A DNA stretch of 64,000 nt, taken from NCBI RefSeq assembly GCF_001625575.1, contig NZ_AUXV01000003.1:186001-250000 (forward strand). Reading direction: 5' to 3'. Position 1 is the first letter of the stretch, and every line of letters begins with the position of its first letter. The position numbers and the translations under genes are program-made. Origin of the DNA: Pseudoalteromonas luteoviolacea S2607. GTDB taxonomy: Bacteria; Pseudomonadota; Gammaproteobacteria; Enterobacterales; Alteromonadaceae. Shown piece by piece: positions 46,972 to 56,215 of this stretch. The notes beneath the pieces were generated by a model, which saw only the letters and a program-made list of their open reading frames with translations, was not told the origin of the DNA and made no database searches.

Positions 46972-48177
46972 GTGATCATAGCTTGTCAACATTGCGACCA
47001 CCTCGTCTCTATCGCACAAATGGGCAGACAGCAGCGAGCAGTTTGCCCTCATTGCGGTAATGTGTTGGCCCATTGCCAAGTCAATTATAACCAAAGCATC
47101 AATGCGTTTGGATTATCTTCAATCTTATTTCTTTTGGTGAGTTTACACCCTCACTTTATTTCCTACGCACAGCATGGGTTAAAGCAGTCTATTAGCCTTA
47201 TTGAGGCTATATCATTGTTAGCTGAGCACTTCAGTACGTTACTCGCGGGGCTATTAAGCTTTACCATATTAATCATGCCCCTAGCTGCTTTGCTACTCAT
47301 ATTGTTAGCTCACTCTCCTTTGTGGAGACACTTGAACCCTCATAATGCCAGAGTGTTTGTGAGAGCCTTAATGATACTCAAACCACTCAATCTTGCAGAT
47401 ATTTTCCTCGTTGCGGTGCTTATTAGTGCTTTTAAATTGACAGAATTCGCAGAGATTGAAGTTGGCCTTGGCTTTTGGGCTTACGTATTATTTGTACTGT
47501 GCTTTATAGAAACCCTATCACTTCTAAGTAAAGAGCAACTTTGGGAGCGAGAGCAACAAACTTTTTGCCCAGATGAAAAAACTTGCTCGCCACGAGCACT
47601 ACAACAAAACTTGAAACAGTGCCATGTATGCGGACAATTGAGTGACTCAATTCACTGCCCTAGATGTATGACCAAGCTTAAATTTAGAAAAAAAGACTCA
47701 TTGGCCAAAAGCGCCGCTTGGATGGCAACTGCGATGGTTTTACTCATACCCGCACTCGCTTTGCCCATCATGGACACAATAAATTTAGGCTTGCACACCA
47801 AAGCCACTATATATAGCGGCGTGGAGGTAATGTGGAATGCAGGCTCTTACCCCGTCGCTGTTCTAATCTTCGTGGCCAGCATTTGTATTCCTATCATTAA
47901 AGGCGTCGCTCTGTTTTATTTGCTCTATCAAGTTAAGAAATGTTCCCATCCAAAGCTTGCAAGCAAACTGTATAGGGCCCTTGAATTCATGGGAAAATGG
48001 TCGATGATAGATGTATTCGTCGTAATTCTCTTGGTTTCTTTAGTGCAACTTGGTACTGTTTTAAGTGTTGAGCCGCAATCAGGTATCGTATTTTTCACCG
48101 CTATGGTCTTATGTCAAATAATTTCAGTTAATCACTTCGACCCGCGCTTACTTTGGGACAATCTAAAACAACAATGA
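46972..48177 (+). CDS. pqiA: PqiA, paraquat-inducible inner-membrane protein
   Basis: 401-residue integral membrane protein of the PqiA/YebS family, the inner-membrane part of a PqiABC lipid-transport system. Two repeats, each with a rubredoxin-like zinc site: ACQHCDHLV plus CPHCGNVL near the N-terminus, and KQCHVCGQL plus CPRCMTKL after about residue 220, each followed by four TM helices. The start is a GTG at 46972 without a good SD, preceded by no alternative in frame nearby. Its stop overlaps the pqiB ATG as ATGA. Confidence 0.92.
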   Translation: MIIACQHCDHLVSIAQMGRQQRAVCPHCGNVLAHCQVNYNQSINAFGLSSILFLLVSLHPHFISYAQHGLKQSISLIEAISLLAEHFSTLLAGLLSFTILIMPLAALLLILLAHSPLWRHLNPHNARVFVRALMILKPLNLADIFLVAVLISAFKLTEFAEIEVGLGFWAYVLFVLCFIETLSLLSKEQLWEREQQTFCPDEKTCSPRALQQNLKQCHVCGQLSDSIHCPRCMTKLKFRKKDSLAKSAAWMATAMVLLIPALALPIMDTINLGLHTKATIYSGVEVMWNAGSYPVAVLIFVASICIPIIKGVALFYLLYQVKKCSHPKLASKLYRALEFMGKWSMIDVFVVILLVSLVQLGTVLSVEPQSGIVFFTAMVLCQIISVNHFDPRLLWDNLKQQ

Positions 48178-49832
48178 ACGAACAAGCCTATATTGAATCC
48201 AAGCCAAAATTTTCAGTTATCTGGATTGTTCCCATTATAGCCATCCTGATTACTGGTTGGATGCTTTATCAGCACCAGTCCAATAAAGGCCATGTGATTT
48301 TTCTTAAAATGGAAAATGCTGACGGTATCATTGCAGGTAAAACAGAAGTTAAAGTCCGCAGTGTACAAGTTGGTATCGTAGAAACCCTGAGGCTTCAAAT
48401 AGAACAAAATGCGGTAATTGCCACCATACGCATTAATAAGCACTACGACTCGTTATTAACTGAAGATGCAAAATTTTGGACCGTTAAACCTCGTGTCGAC
48501 GAGACTGGTATATCTGGGTTAAACACGCTACTTTCTGGTGTTTACATTGAGCTTTTACCTGGTGAAAGTGACAGATCTGCAAGTTTATTTACAATGCAAG
48601 ATCAGCCCGCGCTAATATCTCCTGATGTAGATGGAGTAAGATATAGCCTAACAGCCGCTAATGCAGAAGTGTTGGACGTAGGTACAGGCATTTTCTTTAG
48701 GAACTATAAGATAGGCCAAGTTGAGTCTGCCAAGTTTAACGAGAAAACACTTGAAATGGACTATGGGATTTTTATTAATTCTCCATACGACGAACTCATA
48801 TCAAAAAATGTTATTTTTTGGGTAAATTCAGGTATTGAGGTAGATTTATCTACGGAAGGGATCAGAGTTTCAACCGGATCTTTGTCAAAGTTGATTAAAG
48901 GTGGTATATCAGTGGATTACCCGCCAGCTGCCGAAGCTGACGAACTTGCCCGTGAAAACACTCAGTACAAGCTGCATAAAAACTTTGCCGTGGCGCTAGA
49001 GCGACGCTTTGATCTGTTTGACCTATACCTTATCGAGTTTGAGCAATCAATCAAAGGTTTAAGGCCTGGTGCCCCCGTTGAGTATAGAGGTATGCGAATA
49101 GGCACTGTGGAACAAGTACCTGCGCAATTAGTAAGAGATGGGCAACCACTTTACTTTCAGCAAGACAATACCTCGATCCCAGTCCTCATTAAAGTCGAAT
49201 ATGGCCGCATCTATGACGTGGATGAACAGGCTAAGCAATATTGGCAAGGAAACATAGAAAAATGGATTAAAAACGGCCTTCGCGCATCGCTAAAAAGTGG
49301 CAATTTGTTAACAGGTGCGGTATATATAGAGCTAGACTTCTACAGTTCTGCTAAGCCCGAGTCGATTGCCAAGCACTCTATTTATCCAATTCTACCGAGT
49401 GTACCAAGCGGCTTTACAGCGCTTTCTGAGCAAGTCATGGCGCTTTTAAACAAATTAAACAAGCTGCCTCTAAGTGATACGATAGGTGAAGCGAAAGACA
49501 CGCTTACTGCTTATAAACAATTGGGCTTAGAGACAGAAAAACTCATAAAAGAATTAAACAACAAAAAAGTATCAGAAAAAGTGGATAAGAATTTAACTCA
49601 ATTACAAGGCACGTTGGTGCAGTTAACTGCTAGCTTAAAACAATTCGAGAAAACTTTAGCAACCTACCAACAAGGGTCAGGTGTTATGGAGCAACTCACT
49701 GACACGTTAAGCGAATTAGAAAGTTTGTCTAATACATTAAAGCCAGTTACCAAGAGCTTAAATGAACAACCTAGCATGCTGATTTTTGATAAAAACTCAG
49801 GCGAAGATCCTATTCCGAGGAAGGGGCAATGA
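48174..49832 (+). CDS. pqiB: PqiB, MCE-domain periplasm-spanning protein
   Basis: 552 residues: one N-terminal TM (FSVIWIVPIIAILITGWMLY) and three MCE domains, seen as MENADGIIAGKTEVKVRSVQ, LTAANAEVLDVGTGIFFRNY and SIKGLRPGAPVEYRGMRIGT. The C-terminal 120 residues are a predicted coiled coil (ELNNKKVSEKVDKNLTQLQ). In E. coli, PqiB hexamers form a tube across the periplasm for lipid transport. The start is the ATG that overlaps the pqiA stop (ATGA); seven codons upstream are also open. Its TGA overlaps the pqiC start. Confidence 0.94.
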   Translation: MNEQAYIESKPKFSVIWIVPIIAILITGWMLYQHQSNKGHVIFLKMENADGIIAGKTEVKVRSVQVGIVETLRLQIEQNAVIATIRINKHYDSLLTEDAKFWTVKPRVDETGISGLNTLLSGVYIELLPGESDRSASLFTMQDQPALISPDVDGVRYSLTAANAEVLDVGTGIFFRNYKIGQVESAKFNEKTLEMDYGIFINSPYDELISKNVIFWVNSGIEVDLSTEGIRVSTGSLSKLIKGGISVDYPPAAEADELARENTQYKLHKNFAVALERRFDLFDLYLIEFEQSIKGLRPGAPVEYRGMRIGTVEQVPAQLVRDGQPLYFQQDNTSIPVLIKVEYGRIYDVDEQAKQYWQGNIEKWIKNGLRASLKSGNLLTGAVYIELDFYSSAKPESIAKHSIYPILPSVPSGFTALSEQVMALLNKLNKLPLSDTIGEAKDTLTAYKQLGLETEKLIKELNNKKVSEKVDKNLTQLQGTLVQLTASLKQFEKTLATYQQGSGVMEQLTDTLSELESLSNTLKPVTKSLNEQPSMLIFDKNSGEDPIPRKGQ

Positions 49833-50422
49833 GATTAACCGCACTACTTGGTGTTGTTGCTATATTTTTGGTTGGTTGCAGTAGTAACGTCGATTCTCAT
49901 AAATACTATAAGTTTTCGCTCAGCAGCGAAAACTCGCCCGTTAAAACCTCGGAGCCCAGCCAAAGAGTTTATATTGATACAATTTCAATTCTTGGCGCTG
50001 CTAACCAACAAGCATTAGTACAGTACACTGATGAAAACCAAATCAATATAGCCAATTTCCATTATTGGGCCGAACATCCCAAAAATATGCTGATGCAAGC
50101 GACTCATACTTACTTAGTTAACGAAGGTATTTATGCGATCCCACTGGCTTATGCAGGCGATGACTTAGAGCAACATTTCACACTCAAAATTGTTGTGCAT
50201 GAATTTGCTGGCCACTTCACCAAAGGAGCAGTGTTAAAAGGTAACTGGTATTTATATCAACATCATAAACGCAATAAAACACTACATAGCTCTAGCGCTT
50301 TCTCTTTATCAAATTCATTAGTAGACGATGGATTTGAGTCATTAGTCGCTGCGCATAAAAACAATTGGCTTCTGCTTATGCAGGGTATTTCACAACAAAT
50401 TAATCCGCCAAATCATGAGTAA
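49829..50422 (+). CDS. pqiC: PqiC, outer-membrane lipoprotein
   Basis: 197-residue lipoprotein of the DUF330/ABC-transport-auxiliary type. Signal peptide MRLTALLGVVAIFLVGCSSN with lipobox cysteine 17. The domain shows the RVYIDTISILGAANQQALV and QYTDENQINIANFHYWAEHP blocks that usually mark PqiC/YmbA. It anchors the PqiB tube at the outer membrane. ATGA overlap with pqiB; the last 23 bases overlap the convergent acetyltransferase gene, so no terminator fits between them. Confidence 0.9.
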   Translation: MRLTALLGVVAIFLVGCSSNVDSHKYYKFSLSSENSPVKTSEPSQRVYIDTISILGAANQQALVQYTDENQINIANFHYWAEHPKNMLMQATHTYLVNEGIYAIPLAYAGDDLEQHFTLKIVVHEFAGHFTKGAVLKGNWYLYQHHKRNKTLHSSSAFSLSNSLVDDGFESLVAAHKNNWLLLMQGISQQINPPNHE

Positions 50423-50954
50423 ATAGCTTAACCGGTTTGTTGTTCGGGTCGACCTGCAGAAAGCCTACGCCTGTAAAGCCCAATTTAATTAGCAGCTTTT
50501 GGCTTCCTGCATTACTTAGATCTGTAATTGCATTAACCGCTGGTAACAATAAGGCGGTTTTGGCAAAATCCATTAGCGACCTACAAGACTCCAGTGCAAA
50601 ACCTTGGCCTGTAAACCTATCGATAAATGCATATCCTAAGTCAGGCGCTTTCAAATAAGGTCGCTGATAAAACCCAGCGACACCAATAGGTTCCCCAGTA
50701 TGCAAGCAAACAATATATGGTGCCGTAAGACCTGATTGATAAGGAGTTAAAAACGACTTTTGGATATATTCATTTGCACTAGGTATATCAAAGACGTTTT
50801 TATCGCCGATATTATCTATAAAACTATTTTGATTTAGTAATTGTATGATAAATCTCGCGTCAGAAAGCAACGCTTTTCTGATAATACATCTATCTGTGCT
50901 CAATAAGATACCTTCAGCCACATTAGCTCCTTGTTCGTAAATTCGTAAGGCCAT
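50400..50954 (-). CDS. GNAT-family N-acetyltransferase (RimJ-like)
   Basis: 184-residue GNAT protein. The acetyl-CoA site and core are seen as PIGVAGFYQRPYLKAPDLGY, RFTGQGFALESCRSLMDFA and NAGSQKLLIKLGFTGVG (the NxxSxxLxxKLGF block of RimJ/RimL-type enzymes). Acceptor unknown. The ATG at 50952-50954 has no clear SD. The 3' end overlaps pqiC by 23 bases in convergent orientation. Confidence 0.88.
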   Translation of the reverse strand: MALRIYEQGANVAEGILLSTDRCIIRKALLSDARFIIQLLNQNSFIDNIGDKNVFDIPSANEYIQKSFLTPYQSGLTAPYIVCLHTGEPIGVAGFYQRPYLKAPDLGYAFIDRFTGQGFALESCRSLMDFAKTALLLPAVNAITDLSNAGSQKLLIKLGFTGVGFLQVDPNNKPVKLFTHDLAD

Positions 50955-51070
50955 AAATAACTATACTTTGATTTATTTTAAATCAACTTAAGGGTGCTGT
51001 TGGACTTTATCACCTTATTGGTTAGCAGTGATAGGGGTTTAGGGAGTTATCTAAGCTTTATACTCATTTA

Positions 51071-51109
51071 AAAAACTACCGGCGACAAGTACTAGTACAC
51101 TTGTCGCCG
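51071..51109 (-). terminator. terminator after the M16 protease gene
   Basis: CGGCGACAAGT (51080-51090) and ACTTGTCGCCG (51099-51109) form a perfect 11-bp stem; on the minus strand the tail is GTAGTTTTTT. Strong rho-independent form, 11 bases past the stop at 51120. Confidence 0.92.
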
Positions 51110-51119
51110 ACTTAAGAGC

Positions 51120-53993
51120 TTATTTGAATTGTGCCATTTTATAGAGAGCTGAAATATTACTTATTCGCTGTTGGTTTGGTAATGTTGCAAACGGCTTGTC
51201 AGCAAACTTTCGACCACGAACTTGTATGTTTAAGCGAGCTGCATCTTTATTAAGTAACGTTTCGTTAAAGTACGCCTGCACACTGTCCAATGTGACATTT
51301 TTTGCAGCCTGAATAAGCTTTTCTTTTGAATCAAAAGTCAGTTTATTTCTATACCAATCCGAAAGTATTGGCTGTGCCTCTTCTGACAAGTTCTTTGGCT
51401 CCTCCATTAAATTGGCAAGAACAGAAGATTTGATTTTATTAAACTCATCGTTCGTTAATTTATTTAACTCTGATGCATAGCTGACCTTAAATTCTTCGAA
51501 GCGTGCTTGCATGTCTTGCACACTTTTAACCGGTGTTTGGATAAATAACCCAATCGCGGAATACTCATCAATGCTTGTGGACAACGCACCAACTGCATAA
51601 GCCAACTGCTCTTCAGTTCTCAATGTATTGAATGCTTTTTGGCGAAGATGTGCTTTCAGTATTAACGCAGCTGCTTTTTGGTCGTAACCAGGTGTTGGGT
51701 GTACTGCAACATCCACGATTGCTACATCAGCTACATCTGCATCTTTTTGCCAAACGAGAACTTCACCTTTTTTAGGCTGCCAAAAACCCGCTCTGATATA
51801 GTCCGATTGGCTTAATGTTTCTCCAACTTCTTTCTTTAAGATGGCAACTGCATTATTGATGTCGTCATTGTTGTAATTACCATAGCCAAAAATTCTTATT
51901 AGATTCGTTTCTAATATTTCATCCCGGTATTTAGCAAAATTTTCAGGTGTCATCTGTCTTGCGGTTTCGATCAACAATTCATGATCGAAATTGCCTTCTC
52001 TGGTGAGCTGGCGGTAAGCACCAAACGCTTGATAATATGGGATCTGTTTATTTTGGTTTTGGATCTGACGGATATACCTATCAACAGCTTGCTCTAATTG
52101 TTTAGCCGTTGGAGAAACTTTAAAGTCTATGAATGCTTGCTCAAGCAAACGTGGTTGTTTATCAGTAAAACCAGATAAAGACATAACTAAGCCATTAGAA
52201 TAGCTCAAATCCAGCCCCATACCCGCGACGTGTGCCTCGGTCATTAGTTTTGCTTTTTGGATACGATATAGATCTACCCACAGCTGTGCGGCAACTTTAT
52301 TCTCTACATTATTGATTGGCATCGCACTATTAAAAACAACTTCAAGAGTGCCTTTAGGCTGCTGCGTGTACCTCTCGCTTGATTTGCGCCAAGCGTGAAT
52401 TCTCTCACCTTTATATACTTGTTCAACGCGGTTAGTTTGACCATCCTGTGGCACTTTTATGTCAAAGTTTTCAGGCAGTAGCCTATTTACGCTAGGGAGT
52501 GCAAGTGCCAGCTGACTTGGCTTCGACCACTGCGCAATTTCTTGATCAGAGATCTCTTCAACTTTGTATTGGCCATCATAAAAGTGCAGCTTGCTGGTTA
52601 CAGGCTCATCCTTACTGATATACCACACTCGCATTGACTCAGGTGTCAGCTGTTCCAAAACTTGGTTTATTGCAACAGGTTCAAATTTAGCAAAATAGTA
52701 ACCTGCGTTAACGGCATGATTAAGTGGATAGTCTTGCATGTTTGCAGCCAATTCACTTACATAATCGAACTCATCTTGTTTTTCTAAGAATCTAAATTTA
52801 TTGTCCAGCGACGTTTTAATTTCTTCAAAGTATTTGGCGTCAACCCCCTCTTCTTTGATAAGGTTAATATATCGCATCACGGTCGCTACGATCTGCTCCC
52901 GGTTTTTCATTCCCTCTTCAGTTAGTTCAATTCCGACCGTTATTACACCATAGTTTCCATAGTGGTTTGGAGCATCGTAAGCACTTAAAGAAGCAATCCA
53001 TCCCTTATCTTTTAGGACTTGAGCTGGACTTCCTTGCATTTCATTACTTAACAAATAAGAAATAAAGTAGTTTGGCTTAACAGCAAAATCAGACATATTG
53101 TTTTCAATAATAAACTCAATATTGAGCGACTTCACATCTTGATTAGGTTGGTAGTGAATACGCTTTTTGCCAGCTTGCCTAAAGTCAATCGCCTCTGTTA
53201 CTACGGGCTCTTCGATATTTTTATTCTTAATACTGCTAAAGTGCTTTATTGCTTTAGCCTCCATTTCTGACAAAGGTAGATTAGATATCATGGCTAGTTT
53301 CATGATATTTGCAGAGTAGTATTTATCATAAAAATCGACCGTTTCTTGATGCAAATTACTATTATCCTTATCTCCCAAGGTCTCAAGGTTACCTATTAGA
53401 AATCTATTTGCAGGGTGCTCTCCTAATAACGAACGTGCTAATTTAAATTGGCCGAAAAAGTCCATTTCACGTCTCATTGACCATTCTGCGTTAACTGCAT
53501 TCTTTTCTTTATCTGTGTACTCAGGGTACAGCTTGGGCGCCTTGAAGAAATCAGAGAAGCGGGCGAGCGCCTCTTCATATGCGTCATTATTAATTTTCAG
53601 CATATAGTTGGTGACGTCTAACCATGTATATGCATTATGACTCCCCCCATTCTTTTGCATAAACTCAGAGTATTCGTCTGGATTTGGAAATTGCTCGGTC
53701 CCGAGAAATAACATATGCTCGAGGTAATGCGCCATCCCCTGTTGCGACATAGGGTCATGCAACAACCCAATACCAACACTCAGCGCTGCTGCTGATTTCT
53801 CTGCGTTAGGATCAGACACGAGTACAACATCTATGCCATTTTCTAGCGTTAACACCTTATACTGTCTATTGTCATTTGGGCTGACAATTAGGCTGTCTGC
53901 AATGAGTGAATCTTGAGAGGAGGAGAAGTTGGTCGCTGAGCATCCCGCTAGTAAGCCCAGAGTGATAGCTCCAATAGCAAAAAGTTTTTTCAT
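51120..53993 (-). CDS. M16 metalloprotease lipoprotein (pitrilysin/insulinase type)
   Basis: 957-residue zinc protease related to protease III/insulysin. The signal peptide KKLFAIGAITLGLLAGCSAT carries a lipobox with Cys18, so it is a membrane-anchored lipoprotein, unlike soluble periplasmic E. coli PtrA. The inverted zinc motif HYLEH (His89-His93) with distal glutamate (EKNAVNAEWSM) is intact, and the second-half domain shows the RTEEQLAYAVGALSTS block. The start is the ATG at 53991-53993, since the 16 extra upstream codons do not fit a signal peptide. It degrades peptides in the periplasm or at the surface; substrate unknown. Confidence 0.93.
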   Translation of the reverse strand: MKKLFAIGAITLGLLAGCSATNFSSSQDSLIADSLIVSPNDNRQYKVLTLENGIDVVLVSDPNAEKSAAALSVGIGLLHDPMSQQGMAHYLEHMLFLGTEQFPNPDEYSEFMQKNGGSHNAYTWLDVTNYMLKINNDAYEEALARFSDFFKAPKLYPEYTDKEKNAVNAEWSMRREMDFFGQFKLARSLLGEHPANRFLIGNLETLGDKDNSNLHQETVDFYDKYYSANIMKLAMISNLPLSEMEAKAIKHFSSIKNKNIEEPVVTEAIDFRQAGKKRIHYQPNQDVKSLNIEFIIENNMSDFAVKPNYFISYLLSNEMQGSPAQVLKDKGWIASLSAYDAPNHYGNYGVITVGIELTEEGMKNREQIVATVMRYINLIKEEGVDAKYFEEIKTSLDNKFRFLEKQDEFDYVSELAANMQDYPLNHAVNAGYYFAKFEPVAINQVLEQLTPESMRVWYISKDEPVTSKLHFYDGQYKVEEISDQEIAQWSKPSQLALALPSVNRLLPENFDIKVPQDGQTNRVEQVYKGERIHAWRKSSERYTQQPKGTLEVVFNSAMPINNVENKVAAQLWVDLYRIQKAKLMTEAHVAGMGLDLSYSNGLVMSLSGFTDKQPRLLEQAFIDFKVSPTAKQLEQAVDRYIRQIQNQNKQIPYYQAFGAYRQLTREGNFDHELLIETARQMTPENFAKYRDEILETNLIRIFGYGNYNNDDINNAVAILKKEVGETLSQSDYIRAGFWQPKKGEVLVWQKDADVADVAIVDVAVHPTPGYDQKAAALILKAHLRQKAFNTLRTEEQLAYAVGALSTSIDEYSAIGLFIQTPVKSVQDMQARFEEFKVSYASELNKLTNDEFNKIKSSVLANLMEEPKNLSEEAQPILSDWYRNKLTFDSKEKLIQAAKNVTLDSVQAYFNETLLNKDAARLNIQVRGRKFADKPFATLPNQQRISNISALYKMAQFK

Positions 53994-54341
53994 TAGTAAC
54001 CCATTTTTTGTGCCAACTGATGCCATAGAAAAAATCACCAATTGGACAAGTTTTTGATAAGTTTAGATTCTATCTATATTGATTGTAATTTTTCGAGTGT
54101 ACAACCGTTATTAAGAAAAAAGTGTAACTGATTGTGAGACGCAACTTATACGTCTCTATCTGAACTGCTAGTTAACACTACCTTACTTGCCGTAGTGAAA
54201 AATCGTATCAAATATTAATTTTTTTGCTCAAAAGTATTTTTTTTGTTACCAATAATCATTAGACTGTCGATTAATCGAGCAGAGCATTTGCAACTCTCAA
54301 TACAAGGCAAGTATAAAGTGACAACAATAGGGGCAATTAAT
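53994..54341. other. divergent intergenic region with two small dyads
   Basis: 348 bases between the M16 protease start and the small DUF3820-like gene. Contains GAGACG (54136-54141) and CGTCTC (54151-54156), and CACTAC (54176-54181) with GTAGTG (54192-54197). Short stems that could be RNA hairpins or operator dyads. No gene seen. Confidence 0.4.
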
Positions 54342-54530
54342 ATGACTGATGAGCGTATCTGTGACTTCGGGCTTCATGCCGGAGAGCCATACAGCAAACT
54401 ACCCGCTTGTTTTTTAAATTGGATGATTGAAACAAAGCATAACAAGCAAGACATTGCTAAAACAGAGTTAAACAGAAGAGAACAAGCGGTTTCTGCATCA
54501 CGAGATCTTGCAAATTCATCCACTTTATAA
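54342..54530 (+). CDS. DUF3820-like small protein
   Basis: 62-residue protein: MTDERICDFGLHAGEPYSKL, then PACFLNWMIETKHNKQDIAK. The DFGxxxGEPYxxLPxxFLxW pattern is that of DUF3820, also found at the end of exonuclease-type proteins; no function is settled for the stand-alone form. The open frame goes up to 54243, but the ATG at 54342 has AGGGG eight bases upstream and starts at the domain. The 5'-nucleotidase gene follows after 63 bases. Confidence 0.72.
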   Translation: MTDERICDFGLHAGEPYSKLPACFLNWMIETKHNKQDIAKTELNRREQAVSASRDLANSSTL

Positions 54531-54593
54531 TTCCTTTTTTGTGCATTTGCTTTAAACTAGGCGCATAAATAAATTCAGAAGTATAAATAATTT

Positions 54594-56177
54594 ATGCGCA
54601 TAATAATTTCAGTTTTATTACTGTCTTTTTTAGCAGCTTGTCAGCTAATACCCATTTCACAAAAAGAACAATACCTTACTGTACTTCATACCAATGACCA
54701 CCATGGTAGGTTTTGGCATAACGAAGATGGTGAGTATGGCATGGCTGCCCGTAAGACTCTAATAGACCAACTTCGTCAAGAAGCCAAGCAACAAGGCCAC
54801 AACGTGATCCTGTTGTCTGGCGGCGACATTAACACGGGTGTACCCGAATCAGACTTGCAAGTTGCAGAGCCAGACTTTAAAGGTATGAGCCTTATTGGTT
54901 ATGATGCTATGGCCATAGGTAACCATGAATTTGATAACCCACTGTCGGTATTGGACCAACAAATTGCGTGGTCTAATTTTCCACTATTGTCCGCGAATAT
55001 TATAGACAAGGAAACACGTAAACCTGCATATCAGTCTTATGCCATCATTCAAAAAGGCCAACTTAAAATTGCTGTTGTTGGTTTGACGACGACAGATACC
55101 GCCAAAATAGCTAATCCACAGTATATCGGACATTTAGATTTCATTACTCCATCTGTGGCGACTCAGCCTTTGGTTGAAAAAATTAGATCAAAATACGAGC
55201 CGGATGTAGTTATTGCTGTTACTCATATGGGACACTATCATGACGCGAGTCATGGCATTAATGCACCGGGAGATGTGACTTTAGCAAGGGCATTGAAACC
55301 GAACACACTCGATATGATCATTGGAGGCCATTCTCAAGAGCCTGTTTGTATGGACAAACATGGCAAGCCAGATGCAGAATTTTCGGCTGGCAAAGCCTGC
55401 TGGCCAGATAAACAAAATGGCACTTGGATCATGCAAGCCCACGAATGGGGGAAGTATGTAGGTAAAGCAGTGTTCAAAATTTCAAATAATGAAAAAGAAC
55501 TTTTAAGTTACGAATTAATCCCTGTAAATTTGAAAAATGAACATGGCCACTTTATTTCAAATGAAATTGCGAAAGATGAAGCACTTTACAACTTCCTTCT
55601 GCCCTACCAAGAGCAAGGTGCGCTAAAATTAGCGGGTTCAGTTGGCTCGGTTGACCAATATTTGGACGGAAAACGCAATACGGTCCGTTTCGAGCAAAGT
55701 TTACTGGCAGATTTAATTATCAATGCACAAGCAGAAGCGGTTGGCGCAGATTTTGGTGTTATCAGTGGTGGTGGCATTAGAGCAAGTATTAAAAAAGGTG
55801 AAGTAAGCTATAAAGATATTTTAAAGGTGCACCCATTTAAAAACCGTGTTGCTTACATTGACTGGACTGGACAGGAACTTGTTCAGTACCTTAGCGTTGT
55901 AGCGAGCTTTCCGCCGGACGCAGGGGCCTACTTACAGCATCATAAAATCGACTTTACTGTTAAAGATGGCGTTGTTACCGTCAAAACTATTAACGACAAA
56001 CCTTTTGACGTAAAAGGTACTTATAGAATGAGTATCAATAGCTACAATGCTTCTGGTGGAGACGGTTACCCAGTGATATCAAATTATAAAAACTTTCAAA
56101 TTACTGACGTAACAGATGCTCAGGCACTACGTATATACATCGAAAAACACTCACCAGTTAAAGTGAAACGCCTTTAA
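54594..56177 (+). CDS. lipoprotein 5'-nucleotidase/UshA-like phosphohydrolase
   Basis: 527-residue metallophosphatase of the UshA/5'-nucleotidase family. The signal peptide ends in a lipobox (LLSFLAACQL, Cys16), so it is anchored, unlike soluble UshA. Metal site: HTNDHHGRF (Asp35, His37), GGDINTGVPESD, AIGNHEFDN, VTHMGHYHD and GGHSQEPVC. The C-terminal substrate domain has VISGGGIRASIKKGEVSYKD and SYNASGGDGYPV. It would dephosphorylate external nucleotides or nucleotide sugars. The ATG at 54594 is the first in frame. A hairpin after the stop separates it from the convergent sensor-pair gene. Confidence 0.92.
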   Translation: MRIIISVLLLSFLAACQLIPISQKEQYLTVLHTNDHHGRFWHNEDGEYGMAARKTLIDQLRQEAKQQGHNVILLSGGDINTGVPESDLQVAEPDFKGMSLIGYDAMAIGNHEFDNPLSVLDQQIAWSNFPLLSANIIDKETRKPAYQSYAIIQKGQLKIAVVGLTTTDTAKIANPQYIGHLDFITPSVATQPLVEKIRSKYEPDVVIAVTHMGHYHDASHGINAPGDVTLARALKPNTLDMIIGGHSQEPVCMDKHGKPDAEFSAGKACWPDKQNGTWIMQAHEWGKYVGKAVFKISNNEKELLSYELIPVNLKNEHGHFISNEIAKDEALYNFLLPYQEQGALKLAGSVGSVDQYLDGKRNTVRFEQSLLADLIINAQAEAVGADFGVISGGGIRASIKKGEVSYKDILKVHPFKNRVAYIDWTGQELVQYLSVVASFPPDAGAYLQHHKIDFTVKDGVVTVKTINDKPFDVKGTYRMSINSYNASGGDGYPVISNYKNFQITDVTDAQALRIYIEKHSPVKVKRL

Positions 56178-56184
56178 CTGGTAT

Positions 56185-56214
56185 AAATGGGCGCTATACA
56201 ATAGGCGCCCATTT
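56185..56214. terminator. bidirectional terminator after the 5'-nucleotidase gene
   Basis: AAATGGGCGC (56185-56194) pairs with GCGCCCATTT (56205-56214), with TAT/ATA extending the stem. Between convergent stops at 56177 and 56216. Confidence 0.85.
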
Positions 56215-56215
56215 C

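Noticed and set aside
54136..54197. Riboswitch upstream of the DUF3820-like gene or M16 gene
   Set aside because: Only two short stems of six base pairs, with no conserved core of a riboswitch class that I know.
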